Shown piece by piece: positions 16,671 to 28,300 of a DNA stretch of 64,000 nucleotides. This DNA is from a bacterium (GTDB lineage: Bacteria; Babelota; Babeliae; Babelales; Vermiphilaceae), in contig JAKBEL010000007.1 of the NCBI GenBank assembly GCA_021833825.1, positions 62,001 to 126,000 on the forward strand, in the 5' to 3' direction. The notes under the pieces were generated by a model. It worked only from the letters and a program-made list of their open reading frames with translations, was not told the DNA's origin and made no database searches. Position 1 is the stretch's first letter, and every line of letters begins with the position of its first letter. A program made the position numbers and the translations under genes.

Positions 16671-18455
16671 ATGATGGAAAAAAAGTTAGTCAAAAGCTTC
16701 TTAAAGCCTATGGTTATTCTGCTTTGTGTGCAGTTTATATTTACCGAAAATCTTCTATCAAAAAATGTTGAGGAAGTTACGGCTGAGGTTACGGAAGCAT
16801 TTATTAAGAGCCTATACGGAATGAATGACGCATATCTTACTGACATTGTAGCTAGGATCAATAAAGCTATAATTGCATCTCAGCCTCCTTCTATGTTTAG
16901 CTTGATTGCAGAAAAGATTGGAGATATGCTCCGAGATGCATCTAATTCAGCGGAAATAGTTTATAGGAGCGCTAGATCAGATGGGCTTTCTTCAGCTGAA
17001 GCGCATAAAAAAGCATTGGAAGCATTTACTAAAGGTATAAGTATAGGGTTTTCTGTTCTGGGAAATGGCTTTAAATCTTTTTATCAAAGTGCTGGTTTTG
17101 ATATTAATGCTTTTCAAAAAATAGCACAGTGGGCTACATTTGTTATAGTGTCAGCATATGCAGCAAAACATGGTTTTGAATTTTTAAAAGAATATTACAT
17201 TTTGAGAATGAATACGCCCAAATTAGTACGATCTGTTTTAACACCAGATCTGATTACAAAAAAGCTTGATGATCTTGTATATACAGGTAAAACTCATAAA
17301 GAAATTGCACGTATTATTAAAACAGCACAAGGTGTTGTTAACAATAAAAAGACAGGATGTTTTTACAAGTGGAATCCTTGGAGGGATACATCAAAGGGGC
17401 GTGCTAAATTTGAAAACGTTATGCTATGGGGGCCCCCTGGAACAGGGAAAACAGCTATAGTTGAGGTTATTGCAAAAGAAGCGGGTATGAATCTCTTTGT
17501 GACGAGTGGTGGAGATTTTGCTAAATTACGAGGAAAAGACCTTCAGCAGATTGATGAACTCTTTGACCAAGCTCGTAATTCTAGCAGGCCAACACTTTTG
17601 TTTATTGATGAAATGGAAGATTTATTTGGATCTCGTTCTCGTGGTAACGTCTCTGAAGAGAGTCGGCAAATATTTTCAAAATTACTTACAGAATTTAGTG
17701 CACCAAGTAATCAGATCATGCTTATTGGAGCAACCAATAGACCTCAAGATCTTGATGAAGCTATGTATCGACGTATGCCTGTTCAAGTAGAAGTTGCATA
17801 CCCAGATAAAAATGGACGTATTAAAATTTATCGAGTATACAAGCGATTATTGTTTGACGATGATGCTATGTATAACAAAACTCAACATAATGAAATTGAT
17901 AATGTCTTTAGTGATAGCGCAATTGCAAATATCGAAGAAGTTATGGGTGAAATATCACCAGCTGAGATAGCTAATATTATGGGAAGTATTAAAAATAGGA
18001 GTCTAACTGACAATTATGGTGTCCCTACACAAGCAATTATTGATGAAGTAATTGAAGAGAAGATGGGGCATCTAAAAGCAATAGGTCGTGGATTTGTTCG
18101 CTCAAATAATTCCGTCTATAACAACGTTACATCAACGACAAAAGATGTGAATGGAGAAAACAATAATAAGTGTTCTAATGTCGGAGGAACAGGTTTATCA
18201 CCTGTTCCTATTCCAAATGAGTTTATTGAAATGTTGTCTGATCAAGCAAAAGATGTAGGTGGAGAGAACAATAATAAATATATTAATACTCAAGCAATAA
18301 GTTCATTGCCTTTTGCTACAAATGAGTTCATTGAAATGTTGTCTGATCAAGCAAAAGATGTAGGTGGAGAGAACAATAATAAATATATGAATACTGAAGC
18401 AATAAGTTCATTGCCTTTTGCTCCAAATGAGTTCATTGAAATGCTACCTGATTAA
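16671..18455 (+). CDS. Exported ATAD3-like AAA ATPase with C-terminal tandem repeats
   Basis: 594 residues; AAGGGA before the ATG pair. An N-terminal signal or anchor (about residues 10-28) is followed by a helical region, a second membrane segment (about 160-178, ATFVIVSAYAAKHGF), the stretch NTPKLVRSVLTPD, and one AAA module: Walker A GPPGTGKT (about 256), Walker B TLLFIDE (about 310), and the second-region ATNRPQDLDEAMYRRM with its arginines. Helix, membrane segment, P-x-LVR and then AAA with ELFDQARNSS is the order of mitochondrial ATAD3 proteins; FtsH-type AAA is the alternative, but no protease domain follows. The last ~80 residues are 35-residue repeats. An AAA ATPase outside the cytosol would need host ATP, unless the domain faces inward. 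Confidence 0.8.
   Translation: MMEKKLVKSFLKPMVILLCVQFIFTENLLSKNVEEVTAEVTEAFIKSLYGMNDAYLTDIVARINKAIIASQPPSMFSLIAEKIGDMLRDASNSAEIVYRSARSDGLSSAEAHKKALEAFTKGISIGFSVLGNGFKSFYQSAGFDINAFQKIAQWATFVIVSAYAAKHGFEFLKEYYILRMNTPKLVRSVLTPDLITKKLDDLVYTGKTHKEIARIIKTAQGVVNNKKTGCFYKWNPWRDTSKGRAKFENVMLWGPPGTGKTAIVEVIAKEAGMNLFVTSGGDFAKLRGKDLQQIDELFDQARNSSRPTLLFIDEMEDLFGSRSRGNVSEESRQIFSKLLTEFSAPSNQIMLIGATNRPQDLDEAMYRRMPVQVEVAYPDKNGRIKIYRVYKRLLFDDDAMYNKTQHNEIDNVFSDSAIANIEEVMGEISPAEIANIMGSIKNRSLTDNYGVPTQAIIDEVIEEKMGHLKAIGRGFVRSNNSVYNNVTSTTKDVNGENNNKCSNVGGTGLSPVPIPNEFIEMLSDQAKDVGGENNNKYINTQAISSLPFATNEFIEMLSDQAKDVGGENNNKYMNTEAISSLPFAPNEFIEMLPD
18219..18455 (+). repeat. 105-bp in-frame tandem repeats
   Basis: Two full copies (18219-18323, 18324-18428) and a partial third (18429-18455), nearly identical, each encoding 35 residues that start NEFIEML or EFIEML and include DVGGENNNKY. 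A degenerate copy precedes them (about 18142-18218). The near identity suggests recent expansion and likely length variation between strains. Confidence 0.9.
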
Positions 18456-18522
18456 GCAAAAGATCTTAAAAGCTGAAGCCTAAGTTAATTATTATTAATT
18501 CTTGTGCTGTGCAAAGGATGAT

Positions 18523-19584
18523 ATGAAAAAAGTGATATTTTTACTACTTATCACACTAGCGCTTAATCTAAGCACTCGTGTGTGGCCAGGAAATTTTTAT
18601 AGGACATTATCTAGTGCAAGACAAAGTGCAATTCCATTATTTTTGCGTGGTTGTGCCTTTCCTTCAACTAAGCTCTCACCAAGTCTCATTAACGCCACAA
18701 AAAGCTATGGAACTAAAACTTCTATATTCCTCCCTAGGACACATAGATTTATGCCTTCTAGAAATTTTGTACAAGCACCATCATTTATTGCAAAAGGAGC
18801 CTCTACTAGCGCAAAATGGGCCGGCGGAGCTCTTCTTGGAGGAGTATTTGGATCAGTATTGGCTGAAGAGGATGCTAAAAATCAAAAAAATTCTGAAGAA
18901 GGAGAGGCTCGAGATCTTTGGGATCAATTAAGTTCTTGGTTTGAGGAAGTATTAAAAGAAGATGACGTTAAAAAATTTAAAGACAATCTTCTATTGGAGG
19001 CGGTAGATCTTAAAGATATTAGCAAGCTTCGAGAGGCTATAAAAGCTGGCGCAAATGTTGATGCTCAAGATACATACGGGTGGACAGCTTTGATGAAAGC
19101 AACAGAATCCAGCGTTGTCTCGATAGAGATTGTTAGAGAGTTGATAAAAAATGGTGCGAATGTTAATGCTAGTAATAAATACGGAAGCAGCCCATTGGCA
19201 AATTTGAATCCAGATAGTAAAGATTCTTTAGATGTGCTTAAAGAATTGATAAATGCTGGTGCTGATATTAATTTTCAAGATAAATTTTACAAAACTACAA
19301 AATTAATGAGGAGTGTTGGTGATTGGAATCCTTCAGCAAGGCGACTCGAATTTTCCAAAGAATTATTAAAATTGGGTGCCGATGTTAATCTTCAAGATAT
19401 GAATGGACAAACAGCTTTGATGCGAGCAGTAGTGATGCACAATGTAGAAATGGTTAAAGAGTTACTAAATGTTGAAGGCATTAAGCTTAATATTGTTGAT
19501 AACTCGAGAAGAAGCGCGCTGAACTATGCTTTGGGATCTGAGAATCCAGAGATTATTCGATTGTTTAAAGCTAAAATGTCTTAA
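18523..19584 (+). CDS. Exported ankyrin-repeat protein with Arg-rich leader region
   Basis: 353 residues from ATG 18523 (AAAGGA four bases upstream; the frame opens seven codons earlier). Signal peptide MKKVIFLLLITLALNLSTRV, then ~75 residues rich in Arg, Ser and Ala without acidic residues (FYRTLSSARQSAIPLFLRG...), a Gly/Ala hydrophobic segment (AGGALLGGVFGSVLA), a charged linker and four or five ankyrin repeats (about 160-350), e.g. YGWTALMKATES and NGQTALMRAVVMHNVEMVKEL. The Arg-rich part plus Gly/Ala segment recurs in the unrelated protein at 63113. It lies 67 bases after the AAA gene and is probably cotranscribed. Confidence 0.83.
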   Translation: MKKVIFLLLITLALNLSTRVWPGNFYRTLSSARQSAIPLFLRGCAFPSTKLSPSLINATKSYGTKTSIFLPRTHRFMPSRNFVQAPSFIAKGASTSAKWAGGALLGGVFGSVLAEEDAKNQKNSEEGEARDLWDQLSSWFEEVLKEDDVKKFKDNLLLEAVDLKDISKLREAIKAGANVDAQDTYGWTALMKATESSVVSIEIVRELIKNGANVNASNKYGSSPLANLNPDSKDSLDVLKELINAGADINFQDKFYKTTKLMRSVGDWNPSARRLEFSKELLKLGADVNLQDMNGQTALMRAVVMHNVEMVKELLNVEGIKLNIVDNSRRSALNYALGSENPEIIRLFKAKMS

Positions 19585-19609
19585 CTTTAACGATTTGGTT
19601 GTTAGATGA

Positions 19610-19653
19610 AGAGATAATAGAGAGTTCACCAGTTTAACTCTATCAGTTTCTCT
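19610..19653. terminator. Convergent hairpin between ankyrin and HerA-like genes
   Basis: Imperfect stem: AGAGA...TAGAGAGTT pairs with AACTCTA...TCTCT around CACCAGTTT. It lies between two converging genes, ends directly at the stop of the minus-strand gene, and could serve both. Confidence 0.55.
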
Positions 19654-21279
19654 TTAAAACAGCTCTTTTACAAAAGTATTAATCTGTTCAGGAGTAACGG
19701 TGTCTCCCATGGCGCGATAGAATGCGTCGTCATATTCACGAGTCTGAATAACTACAGGCATAGCGAGTGCATGCCCCATTAAAAGGGCCTGTTTTTTGCT
19801 ATCAAGTGATGCAAGAATAGTTCTTAAGTTCTGTGCGCCATTGACGCCGGTCAAAACACCTTGAATATCTTTTTCATCATTGAGTTGTGCTACAATTTTG
19901 GTTCCAATTTGTGAAAGAACCTCTTGATCAATGCCGGAAGGGCGCTGGTCAACAACAAGAAGAGAGACGTAATATTTGCGCATTTCACGTGCAATGATGC
20001 CAAAGATGGTCTGTTTTGCGCTATGAGGATTTAAAAATTTATGCGCCTCTTCAATAGTGATCATCAGTTTTTGAGGTTCATCTTCACGTTTTTGAGATCC
20101 TAAGAATTTTTCAGTTTTGCTGACAAATGCACTATGAATGCGCCGTGCAATGATATTGGCAACCAGAAGATAGCAGAAAGTTGATGTGAAATTGCCAAAT
20201 TCTAAAATAACGCTAATGCCACGATCGATATACTCAAGCATCTGATCAATAACCGATGTGTCACGTGTGGCAGGACCATGTTGTGATGCATAAAAGAAGG
20301 GCAGACGCTCAATTCGTTTTAGTTTACGATAAAGTGCAGCTATCGATTCAGGATGCGCGCCTATTGATTCAGCAAATTCTTTTAACGATTCTCCTTGGGA
20401 GAGTAGCACTTGCAGCCAGTCTTGCTTATATTTACCCGCAATCAGATATGCAGCTTCAAGTGCGGTGCTATGTAGATTCAGTTCCTGTTGTAACGAAAGA
20501 ATATCTTCAACTTGAACAGCTTGATAGGGAATATTGACCTCAACGTCAGGATTGCCCCCACGCCGTCTTGTTGAAGCTGGATCTAATGAGAATATAGCAA
20601 CTTTATCTGGAAAAAGTGTTTTGAGTCCTTTTACAAAGCTGTGCCCTTTGCCCTCTTTGCGCGCTTGTAGGCCATATTCGCTATGCATATCAAAAATGAG
20701 ATTGACTGCTCTATTCTGTTTGATGAGCCCTGCAAGAACAAGTCGAGTTAAAAATGTTTTTCCTGTTCCAGTTTTGCCAAATATGCCATTGCTTCTTTCA
20801 GTTAATCGTTCAAGGTCAAGGCATACCGGTGTGTTCATATCAAGAGGGCAACCGATATTGAAATACCGCTTTGTCGGTTCGTCCTCATTGCCAAAAATGA
20901 GTGAAACATCCTCTTTATTAGCATCATAAACCGCCGCAAAGTGATGAGGAATGGTCTTGACAGGTTTTGGTTGTTTTTCAGCATCGAGCATCAACATCGG
21001 CTTTAAGCATGCAGTTGCATAGACATCTTTCTGTTTTAAAACAGAACGTAATAGCGTCTCTGTTTCTGATGGAGGAAACAATAAAATATCAGGGTGGCTC
21101 ACCTGCAGACTCAGATCGGTAATTAAAGAAAAGAAGGCATGCTTGTTGCCAAGGATGGTGACAAACTTGCCAGTCTTGATCTCTTCTAAATGAATGTCTG
21201 GATGAATGCGCATCACAAAGCCGTCGGTCAATGAACCGCTGACAATGTGACCGATGTGAGTTCTATTTGTTGTTTTCAT
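19654..21279 (-). CDS. HerA-like ATPase/translocase
   Basis: 541 residues. The N-terminal HAS-barrel-like domain (IGHIVSGSLTDGFVMRI...) is followed by a RecA-like motor: Walker A FGKTGTGKT (about residue 170), FDMHSEYG, Walker B KLMITIEEAHKF, a sensor region VVDQRPSGIDQEVLSQIGTKI and a C-terminal LALP-type tail. This is the HerA/DUF87 family, hexameric DNA-pumping ATPases that in archaea act with NurA in end resection and in bacteria sometimes belong to Sir2-HerA or NurA-HerA defence pairs. No NurA or Sir2 gene is adjacent; upstream are two membrane proteins and atpDC. It overlaps the preceding gene by 17 bases. Confidence 0.88.
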   Translation of the reverse strand: MKTTNRTHIGHIVSGSLTDGFVMRIHPDIHLEEIKTGKFVTILGNKHAFFSLITDLSLQVSHPDILLFPPSETETLLRSVLKQKDVYATACLKPMLMLDAEKQPKPVKTIPHHFAAVYDANKEDVSLIFGNEDEPTKRYFNIGCPLDMNTPVCLDLERLTERSNGIFGKTGTGKTFLTRLVLAGLIKQNRAVNLIFDMHSEYGLQARKEGKGHSFVKGLKTLFPDKVAIFSLDPASTRRRGGNPDVEVNIPYQAVQVEDILSLQQELNLHSTALEAAYLIAGKYKQDWLQVLLSQGESLKEFAESIGAHPESIAALYRKLKRIERLPFFYASQHGPATRDTSVIDQMLEYIDRGISVILEFGNFTSTFCYLLVANIIARRIHSAFVSKTEKFLGSQKREDEPQKLMITIEEAHKFLNPHSAKQTIFGIIAREMRKYYVSLLVVDQRPSGIDQEVLSQIGTKIVAQLNDEKDIQGVLTGVNGAQNLRTILASLDSKKQALLMGHALAMPVVIQTREYDDAFYRAMGDTVTPEQINTFVKELF

Positions 21280-21901
21280 TTACTGAAGCCGCTTGACCGG
21301 TTTTTTGTTGTTGCTGAATTTCTATTTTTAATGTTGCAATCGAATAAGCAGAATTGGTGCAACTATCGATTCCTGACTCAAGATCATTTTTTAGGTATCG
21401 CAATCCAATAGCAATTACTGTACAAGCACCAGGGAGTATTGCATCGAAATAAGAAAATTGCCTTGCTTTTTCGTCATTTGATCCTTTGAAATATTTTACC
21501 CAATCATCAACAAAACAAAGAGCTCCTAAGGTGCATATGAATTGACATATAGAGTAGAACGAATTCGTTCTTTCCTGTTCGGAGATTAATTTTTTCTTTA
21601 AATTCTGAATTTTCTCTTCCGATTTCAAGAGATATTCGGGTTGTTTTTCTATGCTTAAAGCGCTATTTTGTTGTGTAACGAAAATCTTTATTTTCTCAGT
21701 AACGCTCTCGCCATTTTTTTTATTTGCAACAATTTTTTCTTCAAAGGGGTCAGGAGTTACTTGTCGGCCAAGTTGTCTTAATGTCTCATTTCTGTGGACT
21801 ATATTTTGAAAAAGCTCCTCATTGAGCAGTTTTTCAGAGACTGCCTTGAGGGATACTGCTTGAGAAGTTAAAAGTGTTATTATTAGATATTTTTTAAACA
21901 T
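21263..21901 (-). CDS. Hypothetical exported membrane protein
   Basis: 212 residues from ATG 21901, chosen for AAGGAAG upstream and the resulting signal peptide (MFKKYLIITLLTSQAVSLKA). A coiled-coil stretch (about residues 85-120) is followed by a hydrophobic pair (SICQFICTLGALCFV and ILPGACTVIAIGL). The ATG overlaps the stop of the gene before, and its 3' end overlaps the HerA-like gene, so translation of all three is probably coupled. No family recognised. Confidence 0.7.
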   Translation of the reverse strand: MFKKYLIITLLTSQAVSLKAVSEKLLNEELFQNIVHRNETLRQLGRQVTPDPFEEKIVANKKNGESVTEKIKIFVTQQNSALSIEKQPEYLLKSEEKIQNLKKKLISEQERTNSFYSICQFICTLGALCFVDDWVKYFKGSNDEKARQFSYFDAILPGACTVIAIGLRYLKNDLESGIDSCTNSAYSIATLKIEIQQQQKTGQAASVNENNK

Positions 21902-22658
21902 CTGCTTCCTTGTTAATTTGATTGTTTTCTTGTTGTTGTTCAATTTCTATCACTTGATCTTCGATTATTGAATTTAATGGTGCGCGAATTGCTTCGAGCT
22001 CTTTGATGGTCTCTTCAGTATTGGAAGGATCTGTAAGCCAATATCCAAGCCCAAAAAATAGGCCATGCAATATTGTTAAGGATATTGCTGAACTAGTTTG
22101 ACTGAAGGCTATAGCGATTGCCCCACATACTACTGCAGAAATTGGGGTTGCTATTATTAAACCTTTACGTATCGATGCCAACTTTTGAAGTTCAGCATTA
22201 TGATGTTTCAGGTTTAACTCAATTAATTGATATGTTGCGGAAGAATTCAATGCCTGTTGAATCTTTTCTGATTGTGCATCAAAGCTCTCCTTTATTCTGG
22301 CCAATTGTTGATCAGATTTCTCTTGTGATTCGGTAAGTTGTTTATCAAGTTTAATTGCATTTTCGGTTAATCTGACAATAAAACTTTGAGCATGTGTTGT
22401 TAGATTGGCTTCATGTTCCAACTTCATGTTATTTTGTTGTGTTTTATGCTCCTGTTCATGTTTTGCAATGGTTGTATTGACAGATTCGCTCAACTCTCTT
22501 TTTAATCTTTCCATTCCCTCTTCGATTGTCTGCATTTTTATGGTGTTGTTTTGATCAATGAAGAATATTTCAGGCACTCTTCGCGGAGCTATGCTTTCGG
22601 TTGTTAGTATGTAATTGGGGATAATGATTAAGCATAAAGCTGTATATTTTTTGATCAT
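21894..22658 (-). CDS. Exported coiled-coil membrane protein
   Basis: 254 residues with AGGATC upstream and signal peptide (MIKKYTALCLIIIPNYILTTES). Residues about 35-150 are a long heptad-rich coiled coil (MERLKRELSESVNTTIAKHE and onward). Two hydrophobic helices (about 168-188 and 190-212) and a second short coiled coil follow. It is similar in plan to the next gene. Ten bases after atpC, same operon. Function unknown. Confidence 0.7.
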   Translation of the reverse strand: MIKKYTALCLIIIPNYILTTESIAPRRVPEIFFIDQNNTIKMQTIEEGMERLKRELSESVNTTIAKHEQEHKTQQNNMKLEHEANLTTHAQSFIVRLTENAIKLDKQLTESQEKSDQQLARIKESFDAQSEKIQQALNSSATYQLIELNLKHHNAELQKLASIRKGLIIATPISAVVCGAIAIAFSQTSSAISLTILHGLFFGLGYWLTDPSNTEETIKELEAIRAPLNSIIEDQVIEIEQQQENNQINKEADV

Positions 22659-22667
22659 AAAAGGATC

Positions 22668-24355
<1,688 letters not shown>

Positions 24356-24517
24356 TCATCGTGATTCTGAATATCTATAATTACATTATTTATACTAGTT
24401 TATTAATGATTATTTGTAAAGAATGGTTATTGTAATCAGATTTCATTTTTTTAATAATTTTGTTTATAGTATTCATTAATATTGGTTTCCCCGTTTTAAT
24501 GCAATGGACTTAATTGG

Positions 24518-25255
24518 ATGATAAAGCAGATTATAGCAGTGATTATATTTCATGTTATAACACTTAATGGAGCTGCACATCAGCTTGATATCGCTTCATA
24601 TACGACCACTCAAAAGCAGAATTTGCTTTTGAGTTATATGTTCAGCAAAGGCTTTGTTGCCGAGATAGTTTCATGTATAAGGCCATATAATATCGTTTGC
24701 CGGATAGAACTATTGCAAAAGCTGCGCAGGTTATATCAGCCAGGCCAATTGAGATATGTATTGGCAAAAAATTCTTGTAAAGATATTTGTTGGCTTATTC
24801 AGGCAACATCTTTGCAGCATAAAGATGATATAGTAAGATTATATGTGCGGTTTAATCTTGAGCCTGTTATTCAAAATAGACCGTATGTCGTGCAACAGTG
24901 GTTGGAGGGTGCTGGGCAATCAAAAGAGCGTACAAGGGCAGCATTTGCTGATGGCATAAAAACTCTTTTTGATGCACTGTGGTTGCAGCAATTATTGGAG
25001 ATTCCTTTGATTGAAGATCAGGAATTCGACACTCTTTATCAGCAAAAAATGGAGCAATCATTTGAGCATTTAAGCAGGGCAATCACTTTTCAAGCATCTT
25101 TTGAAGTTGAAGAGCCGCAGATCATAAAAGATCTATTATCAAAACAGGTTTCTGATCAAGCCGAAATAGATACTCTTGTTGCGGTAGCTTTTGATCAAAC
25201 AAGAGAGATTCTAGATATGTATGTAAAACAGGATGATCCCTATTGCGGTTTTTAA
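24518..25255 (+). CDS. Hypothetical exported protein
   Basis: 245 residues with a signal peptide (MIKQIIAVIIFHVITLNGAA). The mature part is all-helical with amphipathic helices (VRLYVRFNLEPVIQNRPYVV, TLFDALWLQQLLEIPLI) and no motif I know. It precedes the giant gene by 93 bases on the same strand and could be expressed with it. Weak ribosome site. Confidence 0.65.
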   Translation: MIKQIIAVIIFHVITLNGAAHQLDIASYTTTQKQNLLLSYMFSKGFVAEIVSCIRPYNIVCRIELLQKLRRLYQPGQLRYVLAKNSCKDICWLIQATSLQHKDDIVRLYVRFNLEPVIQNRPYVVQQWLEGAGQSKERTRAAFADGIKTLFDALWLQQLLEIPLIEDQEFDTLYQQKMEQSFEHLSRAITFQASFEVEEPQIIKDLLSKQVSDQAEIDTLVAVAFDQTREILDMYVKQDDPYCGF

Positions 25256-25348
25256 TGCAATAATAGAATTTTTGCAACAATCTGCTATATTTTTATTAAT
25301 TTTAAGCTAAGACAAAAATTTCTTATAGACAAAATTAGAGGCAGTTGC

Positions 25349-28300
25349 ATGAAACGTTCTATTGTTATATCACTTCTTTATATCTCATTTTTATCCGTTT
25401 TTAGCACTTGCGCCATGATGCAAGGGGGTCATCAATATGATGTAAGTGTTGTAAAGATTGATCAAGATAAGTTTAAAATACGAATGAGCAAGATGGGCAA
25501 TGGAGCAAAGCAGAGCTGTTCGTTTATCACCAATTTTGCTACCCGTACTTGTGATGATCAGAAAAATCTGTTTGCACCATTTGATATCCCGATGAGATTT
25601 GGTAATGCTGCAGACGCAGACAGTTTTTTATGGGATGTTCCAGATTTTGGTCTCTTGAAACTGCATCATGATGGTTCAACTTTTTTTGGTCACAGCTCTC
25701 ATGAAATCCCTTTGGCAACCGATGCACTCACATTCCATACATCAGGAGAGCTGTTCTTACAGACCTTGAGAGTTGCTGCGTTACATCTTGGATCTAAAAA
25801 AACTCACTTGTGTGAAATGTTGGTTGCAGATGAGATCTCCACTGAAGATGAGGTTTACAACAGTGGCTCATTGCAAACATCACGTCTTTTGGGCGGTGGA
25901 ACTTTTTTAAATGAAGGAGTTGTTGAATTTAGAGGCAATCAGCATGGCACTGCTCTATTGGGGATTACATGTTTAGTAAACAAAAGTAACAGCCTTTGCA
26001 CGCCTACCGTATCAGCCTCTCATCTGACAGCAACAAAAGACAATCAGCGCATAGTTAATGGAAAAGATGCGCTATTTGAAGTCTCAGAAGAGTTTATTAT
26101 TGAAGAAGCATCAGAACAAGATGCGCTGTTACAAAATGAAGGTATCTTTAAAACCGGTGCTTGTGATGCAAAGCGAAAGATAGTCAATGAAGGTTTTTTG
26201 CAAGCGAATAAGCTGACTGCGCGCAAGCTATTAGAAAATAATGAGTTTGGCCAAGTTAAAATTTTAGATGAGGCTTCTGTTGAAGAGCTGGTCAACGATG
26301 GTGAAATTGAAGCTCATAAATCTATTGATATTATTAAAGGTGTAAATAAAGGATCTATCTCCGGAGCACCAACTCTCACTATGCGTGTTCACAGTGACCT
26401 AGAAAATTGTGGCAATATTCGTTTGCATCAATTACTGGGTGGTGGTCGTGTTCTCAATAGAAAATCATTACTGTTTCATGATAATGCAAGCATATCAGTT
26501 CAAGATCTTACCAATTATGGATTGCTCAAAGCGGCATCAGCGTCTCTCATCCATACTAAGTTAAGCAATACAGCTACTGGCATTATTGAACTGTTTGTAA
26601 AATCTGTAATCGGTAATGCAACAATACATAACAATGGTAATTTTCTAATGCAGGGTGATAGTGATTTTAGTTCGGTAACAGTGCGTAACCGTGGTGAAAT
26701 GGCCTTTAAAGAAGGAAGAATAACTTCTTCAGCAAACAGTTCATTAATCAACAAAGACACAGGTAAATGGTTAATAGAGAGTATGAAATCTGTGCAACCT
26801 CTTGAGATGGATAATGAAGGAGTTCTGGAGTTAATTGATAGTTCAATAGATTTTGAACGTATGAGAAACTATAAAGAACTTTTAATCCATGGAGGAACAC
26901 CCACATTTAAAAAATTGGTTAATAGTGGCATCGTTAAAACAGGTCTCTTGCATCTTATACCGAGCGGGCTATTGCAGAATTTGCAGGAAGGGTCGTTTCA
27001 GGTGTTTGTAAAATCGGTAGTCGATAATGCAGAAATAATCAACGATGGTTATGTTGTGATGCAGGGAGATGCTGATTTTATATCGGCGAAATTCTATAAC
27101 AGAAACACGATGACCAACAGAGAAGGAGCTCTCAATTGCACTAACATGATATTGCGTAATCTAGATGCTGGCAAATGGTTAATGGAGCGCGTGAAATCTG
27201 GTCAACCCATTTCAATGTATAGCCAAGGAGTTTTGGAACTTGCAGAGAGCTCTTTAGATTTTGATCTGCTTAGAAATGATAAAGATCTTATATTGCACAG
27301 TGGATCATATAGAGTTAAGGATTTTCGAAATAAAAAGCTGCAGCTAGGTGGCAACAGTTGGGCAATTACCGATAATCCAGCAGAACAAGCAAAGAATACA
27401 TTGCTGTTAACCAATCCATTGCTCCCAGCCACAAATGTAGGAGAGATTGAAGCGGAACATGATCTCCTTTATGATCTTGGTGTTGTGCCAAGCAGTGTAA
27501 AAGCTGAAGATATTATCCTTCCAAACAGGAGAATGCAAACTGTAGATCAACTGAAAAAACTGACAACATCAAGAAAAGTTACAGCCTCGGTTGCTCCTGC
27601 AACTATTGCAAATGGAGACATACTGTTTCCTAATATTGGTCATCTGGAGCTTCATGTGAACGGTTCGCTGACCAAATATGGTAAGTTAATTGCACCAATA
27701 CTCTCATTGTATGTCAATGGGCCATTCGCGGGAGGTAAAAGCAATACAGAATTGGCAACCATTGCTGCAACACATGGACCATTAAAAGTTAACGCGGACA
27801 GTATTGATGGACGATTTACAAAATTTTATGGCAAAGGCAAGACAGATATTATAGCAACTAAAGATGATGTTATTATTGGTACAGCAGTGCGAGGTGTTGA
27901 TGAAGATATTAAACAGCAATTTATACAGACCGTTTGCAATTTGTATGGAAGCCTGTGGGGAGGGCCATCTTCGCCGGTATACAGCTTCGATTATTCTCTC
28001 AATGTTCGCAATGGAGCATATGCAGCTTCTGATGATTTCCTTACTCTTCGAGCAGCAAAAAAAGTGCATCTTCATTATGGTACATTATTCAGTGCTCTTG
28101 GAACTGATCTTATTGCTCCTACTGAAGTTCTGAATCAAGCAAGTAAAGTTTCATCACATGGCCCCATAACTATAGAAACTGATCTCTATAATCATTTACA
28201 ATCAACGTGCGTACACAAAGGTAGTGTTTGGCCTGGCTGGAATGCGTATACTGAATATCCAGGCTCTATAGCTGCTATTCTTGAGTCACTTAAAAAAATT

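Noticed and set aside
18219-18455. 105-bp repeats considered as a non-coding array
   Set aside because: They are in frame with the ATAD3-like gene and keep the protein repeat intact.
19654-21279. NurA-HerA or Sir2-HerA defence system
   Set aside because: Neither a NurA nor a Sir2 gene is adjacent; the neighbours are ATP synthase subunits and membrane proteins.
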